Shown: piece by piece, positions 44,365 through 52,872 of the stretch
Numbering within the stretch: position 1 is the first letter of the stretch
Layout of the letters: every line of letters begins with the position of its first letter
Source of the DNA: Paenibacillus pabuli
GTDB lineage: Bacteria; Bacillota; Bacilli; Paenibacillales; Paenibacillaceae
Assembly (NCBI RefSeq): GCF_023101145.1
Contig: NZ_CP073714.1
Span: 5,394,001 to 5,458,000 of the forward strand
Length of the DNA stretch: 64,000 nucleotides
Direction: 5' to 3'
Program-made: the position numbers and the translations under genes
Notes under the pieces: model-generated
Seen by the model: the letters and a program-made list of their open reading frames with translations, nothing else
Database searches by the model: none
Told to the model about the DNA's origin: nothing

Positions 44365-44401
44365 TCCTTACCCCCAGAAACAGCCTAGTGTCAATCACTT
44401 C

Positions 44402-44430
44402 ATTATAACAGTTGATGCAGGGTGCATCAA
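44402..44430 (-). promoter_or_regulatory. sigma-A promoter of lepA with overlapping palindrome
   Basis: Minus-strand TTGATG, 17 bases, TATAAT. The -35 is the left end of a perfect inverted repeat, TTGATGCA-CCC-TGCATCAA (44412-44430), which fills most of the spacer. Such placement is typical of a repressor site; no known operator was recognised. Confidence 0.75.
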
Positions 44431-44510
44431 TCCCGCATTGCCTCAACTTTATCATAATCGTCACAATTGCAAACTCCCAAGGGTTTATTTTGCCTGTATT
44501 TCATAGCCTT

Positions 44511-44870
44511 TTATTCAGCGACTCCACTAAATAAGGATACGACCCACTTCATTCCTTTATGGGACAGATTTTGGAGAAGACCTGCCGTTTTGTCGGCCAG
44601 AACGTCGACTGGTGCTTTGCTCTGCTCTGCGCCAAGCACCTGACTGGGTGACATAACAGGTACAACCGGGGGTTCTTTGTCCTCTTGTTGTACGACCGGG
44701 GCTGGAACAGACTCGGTAGCCGGAGACACCGGTTCAGTTTTCACAACTGCAGGGTTGCCAGCCGAATTGTCGCCCCTGTTAAAGCTGCTGCCTGCCAGCT
44801 GCATTCCAAACAGAACACCCAGCAACATTAATATACAGATGGAAAACAATCTTTTGCCGAATCTGGACAC
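44511..44870 (-). CDS. YqxA-like membrane-anchored protein
   Basis: A 119-residue protein with an N-terminal transmembrane segment (about 8-26, LFSICILMLLGVLFGMQLAG), a Pro/Val/Glu-rich linker and an amphipathic C-terminus. It lies between spoIIP and lepA, precisely where B. subtilis has yqxA (DUF3679), and the opening GVLFGMQLA is like that family. The start is probably GTG at 44870 with CGAGG nearby. Function unknown; the name rests mainly on position. Confidence 0.65.
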   Translation of the reverse strand: MSRFGKRLFSICILMLLGVLFGMQLAGSSFNRGDNSAGNPAVVKTEPVSPATESVPAPVVQQEDKEPPVVPVMSPSQVLGAEQSKAPVDVLADKTAGLLQNLSHKGMKWVVSLFSGVAE

Positions 44871-44925
44871 ATTCCTCGCCCCCCTGTTATATTCTCATTT
44901 CTTCTATTACTTCACGTAAGAAATA

Positions 44926-46221
44926 CTAGCCAGCTTGTGACTTTTTCTCTGCACTTGCTTTGTCCACCTTCTGATCGTCCCAATACACCTCTGCAATCAT
45001 GTCGGCAAGTACTTTGGATGTCCGCTCCAGTTCAGCAGCTGTATTGTCGATGCCGCCAATCTCAATCAATATGCTGTTGGGAGAAAGCGTTTGGTTGTAT
45101 TCGCCATTGTTGGCCCCGCCGCCGTCCTTGCCCCAGACGCCTCGAGATACCCCTGGATATTTTGCTTCCAGTTTCTTATGAATTTTAGCCGCAAAGGCTT
45201 CATTCTGCTGCCAGTTTGGATTTTCATGTCCTATAATAAAATATACTTTGGCATAACCCAGATTATTAATGGTCGTCGTTGTTTTGTTGTGACGTTGTGA
45301 GTCACGATGAATGTCGATGAGATAGGTAAGATCGTCATTTTGAGCGAGTGCAGCTTTCACTGTCTGACGGGAGTATTTATACGAATAGTTCCAGTTATAG
45401 TCCTTGACCTTGGTCGGGTAATCTTCCTGCGCATGCTCCACACCAATTCCCAGCTTCTCCAAACTGTCAGACAAGTAGGTTCCCACTTGAAAAACATTGC
45501 CAGTCGATTTACCAGAGGAAGGATTATCACTCTTCGTGCCCAAGAGTGGATTGTATCCTTCACGAGGATGGGAGTGGTAGACCAGAATCGCTTTTTTTCC
45601 TGTTGTTGGTTTGCTCGGTTCGTCTTTACCGCCACTTTTCGGTGGGTGATCACCCTTTACTTCGCCATCACCCGGATCCTGCGGATCGGATGGATCGGTA
45701 TGATCCTGACCTGGTGGGATATGCTGATCGCCACCTGATTTCCCTCCACCTGCCGAGGCCGTATCAATGAGTCCAGGGCCCGGCTGATAATCTTCTGGAG
45801 CTTCAGCTTTTTCATTTCCCGACCCCGGTCTCAGCAGTACGGGTTGATTGGAACCCATGCCCGGCATTTCTCTGGCGATCAGGCTTTTGGGGTCTTGCGG
45901 ATTCACATTCGTCAACAGTTGGAATACAAATGAAGTCAGATTTTCACCAGAAAATGCAGATGCCTGTTCCTTCTGAGTCAGATGGGGCACTTCCATGCCG
46001 AGCATGTCCACAAAAAAACTGCTTGATACGGCTCCCGCAAATCCTTTCATAGAGGAAACAGGAGAGTTATTCAAATGCTTCTCTGCCATGCCCCCCAGAC
46101 CGAGTACAACAAAAAACAAGGCAGATATGATCATAAGCAACAACAGCGTACGGCCCATGGCCAGCACGTGCAAACATCTCTTTTTCCATTTACCAATATT
46201 CCAGGCCAATATTTTGTTCAT
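44926..46221 (-). CDS. spoIIP: stage II sporulation protein P (SpoIIP)
   Basis: A 431-residue peptidoglycan amidase/endopeptidase that thins septal wall during engulfment with SpoIID and SpoIIM. An N-terminal transmembrane helix (about 24-45) precedes a long extracytoplasmic part with a Gly/Asp/Pro/Lys-rich linker (about 150-220). The enzymatic domain starts AILVYHSHPREGYNP and contains the IDIHRDSQRH and ILIEIGGIDN motifs. Thirty upstream in-frame codons are excluded because AAGGAGA precedes the ATG at 46221. It follows gpr, as in Bacillus. Confidence 0.95.
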   Translation of the reverse strand: MNKILAWNIGKWKKRCLHVLAMGRTLLLLMIISALFFVVLGLGGMAEKHLNNSPVSSMKGFAGAVSSSFFVDMLGMEVPHLTQKEQASAFSGENLTSFVFQLLTNVNPQDPKSLIAREMPGMGSNQPVLLRPGSGNEKAEAPEDYQPGPGLIDTASAGGGKSGGDQHIPPGQDHTDPSDPQDPGDGEVKGDHPPKSGGKDEPSKPTTGKKAILVYHSHPREGYNPLLGTKSDNPSSGKSTGNVFQVGTYLSDSLEKLGIGVEHAQEDYPTKVKDYNWNYSYKYSRQTVKAALAQNDDLTYLIDIHRDSQRHNKTTTTINNLGYAKVYFIIGHENPNWQQNEAFAAKIHKKLEAKYPGVSRGVWGKDGGGANNGEYNQTLSPNSILIEIGGIDNTAAELERTSKVLADMIAEVYWDDQKVDKASAEKKSQAG

Positions 46222-46381
46222 TGCTTCTGTCTCCTTCCCTGCTGGACAGTGCTTATACTTCAACTCTATGAGCCTGCCAGATTTGATAGAACAGGAAAAA
46301 GAAGATTGCAAAAAAAAAGAAAGTCCGATAGATTCGAACCTTCCCTACAAGGGTCTCAAACATTTACATCCCAAACTTTAA

Positions 46382-47383
46382 TTAATGGGTGTAGGCAGCT
46401 ACATTTTCAGCATTTACCGCATCATGAAGCGCTGCATTTAGACCTGTAGCAATAATGTTTGCCATATCTTCGACAAATTCATCGATTTCTTTGGGAGTAA
46501 CAATCAGGTCATGACCTAGTGGCTCCAGTACTTCTTTTACCAAACTGAGACGGTCATTTTCACCGATATCGTCCAGCATGCCCATAATCTGTTTCGTCTG
46601 ATCGGTCTCTTGTCTAAAATGAGTACGCATCATTTCGATGACGTTATTCACGATGGTTGACGCATAACATACGGTAGGCACGCCGATAGCTATACAGGGA
46701 ACACCCAATATTTCACGTGTCAGTCCACGTCGCTTGTTCCCAATGCCTGAGCCCGGATGAATGCCGATGTCTGCCACCTGAATCGTTGTATTGACCCGTT
46801 CGAGGGAGCGTGAAGCCAGCGCATCAATTGCAATAATCGCATCCGGCTTCGTTCGATCCACGATCGCTTGTACGATGTCACTGGATTCAATACCCGTTGT
46901 ACCTAGCACACCTGGCGCAATAGCACTGACTTCCCGATAACCGGGTGCAACCTGATCCGGTACTAGCTCAAAATATTGACGGGTAACCATCAGATTCTCC
47001 ACGACCAACGGACCAAGTGAATCAGGCGTGACGTTCAGATTGCCCAAACCTACGATCAGCACTTTGGATGTCTTGTTAATTCCCGCTTTAGCCAAAAAAT
47101 CTTCCATCTCCCGCGTGAATTCAGCCGCCACCCGCTCCTGAAGATCGGTATCCCCGTTACGGAGCGACGGGACCTCCAAAGTGACATAGTGCCCCTTCAC
47201 ACGCCCAATGGCCGTAGCGGCTGCATCATCAAGCACATCAATACGTGTGATAGTGATCCCGTCTTTCTCGTCCACATCTTCCCGCAGCCCAGGAATCGTC
47301 TGTTTTTGTCCACCCTGAGCCATTTCCTTGGAGTCAATTGCCAAGTCGGTTCGAACTGTATAATTTTGCAAATCCAGTGTCAT
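46382..47383 (-). CDS. gpr: GPR endopeptidase (germination protease)
   Basis: A 333-residue protease that degrades small acid-soluble spore proteins at germination. The short propeptide precedes RTDLAIDSKE, the autoprocessing region. Core motifs include VGLGNLNVTPDSLGP, AIDALASRS, TIQVADIGIHPGSGIGNKRR and GVPCIAIGVPT. GGGAGG precedes the ATG. A forespore-type promoter candidate is upstream, and spoIIP follows. Confidence 0.96.
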   Translation of the reverse strand: MTLDLQNYTVRTDLAIDSKEMAQGGQKQTIPGLREDVDEKDGITITRIDVLDDAAATAIGRVKGHYVTLEVPSLRNGDTDLQERVAAEFTREMEDFLAKAGINKTSKVLIVGLGNLNVTPDSLGPLVVENLMVTRQYFELVPDQVAPGYREVSAIAPGVLGTTGIESSDIVQAIVDRTKPDAIIAIDALASRSLERVNTTIQVADIGIHPGSGIGNKRRGLTREILGVPCIAIGVPTVCYASTIVNNVIEMMRTHFRQETDQTKQIMGMLDDIGENDRLSLVKEVLEPLGHDLIVTPKEIDEFVEDMANIIATGLNAALHDAVNAENVAAYTH

Positions 47384-47414
47384 CTTTCCCTGCCTCCCTT
47401 ACCGCATTTGAGAA

Positions 47415-47445
47415 TATTGTGTGGGGAAATGGTGTGCTTTATGCA
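47415..47445 (-). promoter_or_regulatory. candidate sigma-G promoter of gpr
   Basis: Minus-strand TGCATA, 18 bases, CACAATA resembles the sigma-G pattern (TGAATA, CATACTA). It ends 32 bases before the gpr ATG. gpr is a known sigma-G (and sigma-F) target in B. subtilis. Confidence 0.45.
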
Positions 47446-47473
47446 GGACTATCGAATATGATAGGAAAATCTG

Positions 47474-47502
47474 TTGCAATTTGCATGCCAGCGTGCTAGA
47501 AT
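47474..47502 (+). promoter_or_regulatory. sigma-A promoter of rpsT
   Basis: TTGCAA, 17 bases, TAGAAT, 47 bases before the rpsT ATG on the plus strand. Hexamers each differ from consensus by one or two bases and spacing is ideal. Confidence 0.8.
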
Positions 47503-47549
47503 ATTTTAAGTTGTGAAACGTTTGTATTCATGCAAATGCCTTACAGGAG

Positions 47550-47831
47550 GTGAATGTAATGCCAAACATCAAATCCGCTGTTAAACGCGTAAAAACGAGC
47601 GACAAGCGCCGCGCACTCAACGCTTCCCAGAAATCTGCACTCCGTACAGCTGTTAAAGCTGCTGATGCTGCTCTGGTAAGCAACGAAGTTGATACTGCAA
47701 AAGCTGCGATTCAAGCTGCTTCCAAAAAGCTGGACAAGGCTGTAACTAAAGGTCTGGTTCATAAAAATGCTGCAGCCCGCAAAAAGTCTCGCTTGGCGAA
47801 AAAACTGAACGCTCTTTCCGCACAAGCGTAA
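47550..47831 (+). CDS. rpsT: 30S ribosomal protein S20
   Basis: A 93-residue, Lys/Ala-rich helical ribosomal protein beginning MPNIKSAVKRVKTSDKRR, the typical S20 start. It binds 16S rRNA early in 30S assembly. ACAGGAGGTG lies before the ATG. It is a single-gene plus-strand unit between gpr and holA, the same neighbourhood as in Bacillus, with its own promoter and terminator. Confidence 0.97.
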   Translation: MNVMPNIKSAVKRVKTSDKRRALNASQKSALRTAVKAADAALVSNEVDTAKAAIQAASKKLDKAVTKGLVHKNAAARKKSRLAKKLNALSAQA

Positions 47832-47858
47832 GAAGCGTTACTTATAAGATCTAATGGA

Positions 47859-47890
47859 AAAATCCTGAACAGCACGAGCTTTCAGGATTT
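47859..47890 (+). terminator. terminator of rpsT
   Basis: AAATCCTGAA pairs with TTCAGGATTT, followed by TTTT, 28 bases after the stop. Confidence 0.9.
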
Positions 47891-47920
47891 TTTAGTATCT
47901 GATTCTATAAGCACTCATTT

Positions 47921-47971
47921 AAAAGAAGAGGCCTCTATTCCGATGACTTCACCGTCAACGAAATAGAGGCC
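47921..47971 (-). terminator. terminator of holA
   Basis: Minus-strand GGCCTCTATT pairs with AATAGAGGCC around a loop of about 20 bases, then TCTTCTTTT. It lies 40 bases past holA and faces the rpsT terminator. Confidence 0.85.
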
Positions 47972-48010
47972 GTTTTGTATTACCCTTTAGAATTTACAGT
48001 TAGTCTATAC

Positions 48011-49027
48011 TTATGCACCCAGCCTTAACAAGAACATCTCCAATCCCAACACTTTATCCACTGCACCTGTCTTCATCTGATAATCCAGCTCACTGAGATG
48101 ACTAAGAATCAGCCTCAATCGTTCGGCCTGGAACTTTCGAGCCTGCTCGCCGGCGATCTTCACAGCGTACGGATGCAGACCAAGCTGGCTGGCAATCTGC
48201 TGTTGGGAGTAACTCTGCTGGCCTAACTCTTTCACCTGAATCATGATTCGGAATTGACGGGCAATCAACGCTGCAATTTTGATCGGTTCTTCACGCTGCT
48301 TCAGGAGCTCATAAAAAAGACCCAAAGCCTTCTCCAACCGCAAGTTGGCAAGCTCCTCCACCAATGCAAACACATTCTGCTCAGTGCTTCGCGCCACCAA
48401 TGACTCGATATCCGCGCGTTTAATCGTGCCTCCGTTACCAGCGAACAAGCACAACTTATCTACTTCCGCTGATAACGTCTGCAGACCTGTTCCTGCATAA
48501 CTTACAAGTATTTCAGCTGCTCCAGATTCAAAAGACACTTCACGTTTCTTCGCCAGCTTTACAATCCATCCTAGCAATTCTTCACTACTTAGTGGAGCAA
48601 AAGCAAGGACAACAGCTTGTTTCTTGGCAGCCTTCACAAGTTTTTTCCGCTCATCCAGCTTATCCCCTTGTGCCAGGAACACAATTGTACTATAGTCTGC
48701 CGGATTGTCCATATATGTAAGCAGTCGGTCAACCTGGTGATCAATTTTGGAATCCTTGCCTGCTGTAAACAAATTGGCATCGCGAACAATAATGAGTTTA
48801 CGCGGAACAAGAAAAGGAACCGTCTCCGCTTCTTCAATGACCACCTCCACAGCTGTTTCAGAGAGATCATATGGAATGATCGCAAAATCACGGTGTTCTT
48901 CTTCAATAACTTGTTCTTTTAACATATCCGTAAACTGCTGTATCTGGTATTTCTCCGTTCCGTACAGCACATATACCGGAGCCGTTTCTCCACTGCGTAT
49001 TGCCTTTGTCGCACTTTTCACATCCAT
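48011..49027 (-). CDS. holA: DNA polymerase III subunit delta
   Basis: A 338-residue clamp-loader subunit (YqeN in B. subtilis) that opens the beta sliding clamp. The N-terminal domain contains YVLYGTEKYQIQQF. An AAA+-like fold without a functional Walker A follows, with KKREVSFESGAAEILVSYAG, and then a helical C-terminal domain (QLGLHPYAVKIAGEQARKF). A GTG at 49030 is also possible; AAGGGGG fits the ATG at 49027 better. It lies downstream of comEC-region genes, as in Bacillus. Confidence 0.94.
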   Translation of the reverse strand: MDVKSATKAIRSGETAPVYVLYGTEKYQIQQFTDMLKEQVIEEEHRDFAIIPYDLSETAVEVVIEEAETVPFLVPRKLIIVRDANLFTAGKDSKIDHQVDRLLTYMDNPADYSTIVFLAQGDKLDERKKLVKAAKKQAVVLAFAPLSSEELLGWIVKLAKKREVSFESGAAEILVSYAGTGLQTLSAEVDKLCLFAGNGGTIKRADIESLVARSTEQNVFALVEELANLRLEKALGLFYELLKQREEPIKIAALIARQFRIMIQVKELGQQSYSQQQIASQLGLHPYAVKIAGEQARKFQAERLRLILSHLSELDYQMKTGAVDKVLGLEMFLLRLGA

Positions 49028-49079
49028 CACGGTGCCCCCTTATCCCTCTTATCCTACCAGAAAACGTGACAGACAACAA

Positions 49080-49115
49080 AGGGGCCTTGCATCCGTTGAA
49101 CGGATGAAGGCCCCT
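49080..49115 (-). terminator. strong hairpin after the anti-sigma gene
   Basis: AGGGGCCTT and CATCCGTT pair with AACGGATG and AAGGCCCCT. On the minus strand only TTTGTTGT follows, so it may be a weak terminator or an RNA-end protector. It lies about 170 bases past the anti-sigma stop. Confidence 0.55.
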
Positions 49116-49284
49116 GTCCTACATCTATATAAACGCTGACACCAACAATTCTAGAAAAGGCTGGTGCGCGGTCATACGACGTCAGTTATTCCAACTGAGA
49201 AAGGACGTTGTTGTTAATTCCAGTATATTCTTGATACATCAGAAATGTTCGGCATGTCTTGAGGCCAAACGTGTAATCTACCGC

Positions 49285-50538
49285 CTATTTGACAGAAGTT
49301 CCGCTTGAGGCAGTGGACACGTTAAACGATTTTTTCACTGTTGTCCCATCTTGATCCGTCTCGTAATTGAATACGGTGCTATCCTTGGACCAGCTCGCAG
49401 ATTTTAATGTGCCGTCCAAACTACGTTGCTCCACCAGATTAAGCACATCCGGGTCAGCAGCGGGTTTAGAGTAAATACTGATTTGATCGCCGAGCAGCAT
49501 GACCAGATAGGAGCCATCTGGAGACTTCCATTCTTTTGGAGTCGTGTTGGTAAGAGCGCTTGAATCCGTTTCAGCCGCCAATCCTTTATTCACCCCCGCT
49601 GCATCCATGCCCGTCTCGGAATCAGGACTCGTCGCGCCTTCGGTGGGATCTTCTACTTTGACATCAGGCATATCCTGAGAAGTGAACGATTGTGCGTCCC
49701 CATTTTCAGGCTCCGTTGTTCCACTCTCAGCAGTGCCTGCCGAAGGATCGGTAGCAGATGCTGAATCCTGACTTATTTGCGGATTCGCACTTCTCGTACT
49801 ATCAGCAGGTTTGGAAGTGGAAGGAGACTCCTTCGTGTCACTGCTCTTGTTTGATTCGGTCCCAGATGCTGGCTGTTTAGGTGCTGGATCTTCCTTAATT
49901 TCAGGTTCTTGTTTCTTCTCCAAGCCATCCTCCTCAGGAGCAACCTCTTGGGATTTTTTATCTTCAACAAACGGCTGGTTGGAATCATCAATCAATCCAC
50001 TGTTATTACTCGCCGGAGAAGAAGAATCTTCATTGCTAATCTCTCGGCTCAGTGGGCTTTGGTCCGTATTCCCGCTTTCTTGAGAACTTCCTGTGCTCAT
50101 CATCATTTCCGCATTTTCAATCTTTTCCGGCTGATATCCGAAGATCGCAACGCCCAGTACAACCGCAGCTGCGGCTGCCCCCATGGACATTCGGCCTGCC
50201 ATGGAATTCAACCATTTTTGCTTCGGTTTCCGCTCACTTGAACGCTGTAAATTCTCAAATGCAGCAGGGACAGGACTCATTTCCTGTATTGTACTGCTTT
50301 GTTCCCTCTTCGCTTCGTCGATTGCATCCAATTGTGGCATAATGGCATCGACCAGACTGAATTTCGGGCTTACCTGCGGCAAATCTTCCAGTTCTCTGGA
50401 GAGAGCTCTGAGCAAACTAAAATTTTCGGCGCACTCTGCGCATTGGGCCACATGCTGTAGCATTTGCGCAGTTTCCGCTTCGCCCAGATCATGATCCAGA
50501 TACCGGTGCATCCATTCCACCACCTCTTCGCATTTCAT
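49285..50538 (-). CDS. zinc-binding anti-sigma factor with large external region (RsiW-like)
   Basis: A 417-residue single-pass protein. The N-terminal zinc anti-sigma domain has Cys3 and HVAQCAEC (His29, Cys33, Cys36), which clamp the partner sigma factor. One transmembrane helix is at about 117-135. A long Ser/Asp/Glu/Pro-rich low-complexity stalk (about 140-320) follows, then a C-terminal module with SPDGSYLVMLLGD and SWSKDSTVFNY, which looks like one or two blades of a PD40/beta-propeller. It overlaps the sigma gene (ATGA). B. subtilis RsiW is only about 208 residues, so the external half is much enlarged. Confidence 0.88.
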   Translation of the reverse strand: MKCEEVVEWMHRYLDHDLGEAETAQMLQHVAQCAECAENFSLLRALSRELEDLPQVSPKFSLVDAIMPQLDAIDEAKREQSSTIQEMSPVPAAFENLQRSSERKPKQKWLNSMAGRMSMGAAAAAVVLGVAIFGYQPEKIENAEMMMSTGSSQESGNTDQSPLSREISNEDSSSPASNNSGLIDDSNQPFVEDKKSQEVAPEEDGLEKKQEPEIKEDPAPKQPASGTESNKSSDTKESPSTSKPADSTRSANPQISQDSASATDPSAGTAESGTTEPENGDAQSFTSQDMPDVKVEDPTEGATSPDSETGMDAAGVNKGLAAETDSSALTNTTPKEWKSPDGSYLVMLLGDQISIYSKPAADPDVLNLVEQRSLDGTLKSASWSKDSTVFNYETDQDGTTVKKSFNVSTASSGTSVK

Positions 50539-51083
50539 CCTGTCACACCACCTTTCTGATACTCCTGTAGTAGATTCTGTAATTGCTGTCTCGCTCTAAA
50601 TAAATAAGATTTAACCGTATTCAACGGAAGATCAAGGCAATCCGCAATTTCGTTATAGGATAAGTCCTGCAAATATCTTAGAACAATAACGGTACGATGA
50701 TGCTCAGGGAGCTTGTTGATGGCATCCTGAATATCTTTTGCCACATACGTGGACATCACTTCGAATTCCACATCCTGATTGTCCTGAAAAACCATGTCAT
50801 GCTCGTCAATGGAGACGGAGGGCTTGGTTCTTCTGAATTTATCAATACAGATATTCGTGACGATGCGCTGAACCCATGTCTTAAACTGGGCCTTTTCCTC
50901 ATATGAATTAATCTTGGTGTAAATTCGGATCAACGCTTCCTGAGCAGCATCCAAAGCGTCCTGTTCATTATTTAGAATGTAATATGCGGTCCGATAAACA
51001 TGCTGTTCAATGTCCCGCAAAAGGGTAATTAGAGCGTCGCGATCGCCCGATTGAGCGGCTCTGATGAGTTCCGGCTCTACCAC
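50535..51083 (-). CDS. ECF RNA polymerase sigma factor, SigW-like
   Basis: A 182-residue two-domain ECF sigma factor. Region 2 (AYYILNNEQDALDAAQEALIRIY and the FKTWVQRIVTNICIDKFRR part) recognises the -10. Region 4 (LPEHHRTVIVLRYLQDLSYNEIADCLDLPLNTVKSYLFRARQQL, about 124-167) recognises the -35. It is closest in style to the B. subtilis SigW group, though the exact orthologue is not provable here. GTG start with GAGGGGGAT. It is translated together with its anti-sigma factor. Confidence 0.92.
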   Translation of the reverse strand: MVEPELIRAAQSGDRDALITLLRDIEQHVYRTAYYILNNEQDALDAAQEALIRIYTKINSYEEKAQFKTWVQRIVTNICIDKFRRTKPSVSIDEHDMVFQDNQDVEFEVMSTYVAKDIQDAINKLPEHHRTVIVLRYLQDLSYNEIADCLDLPLNTVKSYLFRARQQLQNLLQEYQKGGVTG

Positions 51084-51111
51084 AAAGGATCCCCCTCTCC
51101 CTGCAACCTTA

Positions 51112-51140
51112 CAGACGTGACCATCGATAAAATTGTTGCA
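51112..51140 (-). promoter_or_regulatory. candidate autoregulatory ECF promoter
   Basis: Minus-strand TGCAAC, 17 bases, CGTCTG, ending 28 bases before the sigma GTG. It is one base off TGAAAC at the -35, CGT is kept at the -10, and it resembles the nfeD promoter. The rest of the gap 51141-51538 is AT-rich and shows no other clear gene. Confidence 0.5.
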
Positions 51141-51538
51141 AAGTTAAGTATTTTTTTTAGATTTCACAAAGTAAAACTTCTGAGATTCCGTATCCTGATA
51201 TCGCAAGAAAAAATTCCACTAAACGCGGTCGGTCTTCCCTGGTACGTCGATAGACGTTTTTCTTATTGCCATAACAAAATAACGGCATATGTATTGGGGC
51301 CGCTGAAATCTCCTCTTAGAATAACAGAAATTGCATAATGAGTCATCAAGCCGGGTCAAAAGTCATTCCAGTACTTACACGACTCAATTTAATGACAATG
51401 GCATACATTATAGCTAACCACACTTATAGCATTGAAAATGAAAAAGTTCAATTTTTGTACAAATTTAAGCTCGTTTTAATGTAATTTTCATGAAAATAGT
51501 GTATTGTAAATTTACATTCATAACACGAGGTGATGAGC

Positions 51539-51841
51539 ATGCCAGCTCTTGCAAAAATTCAAGCGTTAAAAGAACAAATGCCCAAAGAATATCAAAGCAT
51601 ATCCCATTTTGTGGAACATGCATTGCAGTCTATTGATACCCTTGTCGAGGAACATCGAAAATATACCGCTGCACAAGCATTATACGGCGATAAAATTGTC
51701 GGATCGGAAGAACGCTTGTACAGAGAAACGGTGCTTGATGTACGAGCACAGCTCTTGCTTACCCTTGAGAAAACCGTAGAAGATCTGTTGCACAAAGGCG
51801 ACAAACATTGGAACAAACATTTTAAAGATGGCGTTGAATAA
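51539..51841 (+). CDS. unrecognised small helical protein
   Basis: A 100-residue, mostly helical, charged protein starting MPALAKIQALKEQMPKEYQS, with no transmembrane segment and no motif I recognise. GAGGTG lies six bases before the ATG at 51539; a GTG at 51530 and an ATG at 51533 are in frame but overlap the ribosome site. It stands alone on the plus strand beside the ECF sigma gene. A shared bidirectional hairpin follows. Function not assigned. Confidence 0.7.
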   Translation: MPALAKIQALKEQMPKEYQSISHFVEHALQSIDTLVEEHRKYTAAQALYGDKIVGSEERLYRETVLDVRAQLLLTLEKTVEDLLHKGDKHWNKHFKDGVE

Positions 51842-51865
51842 TTCAATGTTATAAATTACAAAATT

Positions 51866-51913
51866 AGCCCGCTTTCCGGCATTCTCCCCGAGGAGTATAA
51901 CGGAAAGCGGGCT
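51866..51913. terminator. bidirectional terminator
   Basis: AGCCCGCTTTCCG pairs with CGGAAAGCGGGCT, followed by TTTT on the plus strand and by TAATTTTG on the minus strand. It closes the small plus-strand gene and probably also the opposing methyltransferase gene. Confidence 0.85.
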
Positions 51914-51939
51914 TTTGGTTTCATTCTCCGAGCACAAAT

Positions 51940-52656
51940 CTATTTAACACAATGAAAAATAAACGATTTATTTTTTGAATTGGCTTTTTTAAACTCGCAA
52001 TCACCATAGGTTTCAATTTGTGTAAAACCTGTTGATCTTAGCGATATATTGAATTCTTCTTGATTTCTAAACCTTAGCTGCATTTTTTCACGGATCAGGA
52101 TTTTATCTTTTATTGTATTTTTTACAATTTCATAAAAAGTGTACACGTCTCCCTCAAACCCATCATATTCGGTATAAATTTCAAGAAGATCTCCGCTTAG
52201 CCTATCCTTAGCTATGTCAGGAGTCTTATCCATCTCCCACTCTTTCCATACTTTTGCCAAAGGGTTTCTTGTATCAAAAATAAAGTGACCTCCAACTTTC
52301 AGCGATCGAAATACATCTGAAATTGTTTGCTTCCAACTGTCATCTGTAAGAAATACTTGTGCCACATTGGCCGTCATGATTACCGCGTCATAAGTATTGG
52401 ATTGTAAATCAGCACTATCACCTACCATCCAATTCACATTCCCTGGAGTGTCTTTACTTCTTGCCACATCGATCGCTTCTTCACTAGGATCTATAGCTGT
52501 AATTTTATAACCGTTCTCAGCAAGATGAGTAGTCCACCTTCCTGTTCCACAACCTAGGTCAACTATACATTCTACATTTAACTTCTTTAGCAATGCTAGG
52601 AAAAATTCATCGTCTCTTCCCCAATGGTTAATCTGGTCATACACTAATGGAATCAT
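51940..52656 (-). CDS. SAM-dependent class I methyltransferase (AT-rich)
   Basis: A 238-residue protein with the SAM motif IVDLGCGTGRWTTHLAENGY and the acidic AIDPS loop. VGDSADL and the YDAVIMTANV strand place it among small-molecule or Methyltransf_25-type enzymes. Substrate unknown. Codons are much more AT-rich than in neighbours (13 G/C in the 60 bases 52081-52140). The ribosome site is weak (AGGTAGA). It sits alone between the ECF cassette and comEC, so recent transfer is likely. Confidence 0.88.
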   Translation of the reverse strand: MIPLVYDQINHWGRDDEFFLALLKKLNVECIVDLGCGTGRWTTHLAENGYKITAIDPSEEAIDVARSKDTPGNVNWMVGDSADLQSNTYDAVIMTANVAQVFLTDDSWKQTISDVFRSLKVGGHFIFDTRNPLAKVWKEWEMDKTPDIAKDRLSGDLLEIYTEYDGFEGDVYTFYEIVKNTIKDKILIREKMQLRFRNQEEFNISLRSTGFTQIETYGDCEFKKANSKNKSFIFHCVK

Positions 52657-52872
52657 ATATAATGTCTACCTGCTTTCTAATATCCTTTACAGTTTCTACT
52701 GGATATCAAAGTATTGGACCATCAAACTGCGCTTGTTCCAATCCAGTTTTTCCAAACTATTTTAGCACATAGAACGATTGGGAAGTTTCGTAATTCTTAT
52801 TATAATCTATCATATATTAAACACCGATAGAAGTTAGAGAAGGGGTGCCGAACAACTGCATGGTACGTTATA

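Noticed and set aside
46310..46375. tRNA-like 3' end (GGTTCGAATC) upstream of spoIIP on the minus strand
   Set aside because: The T-arm does not pair properly, no acceptor partner or anticodon arm was found upstream, and no CCA follows; probably chance.
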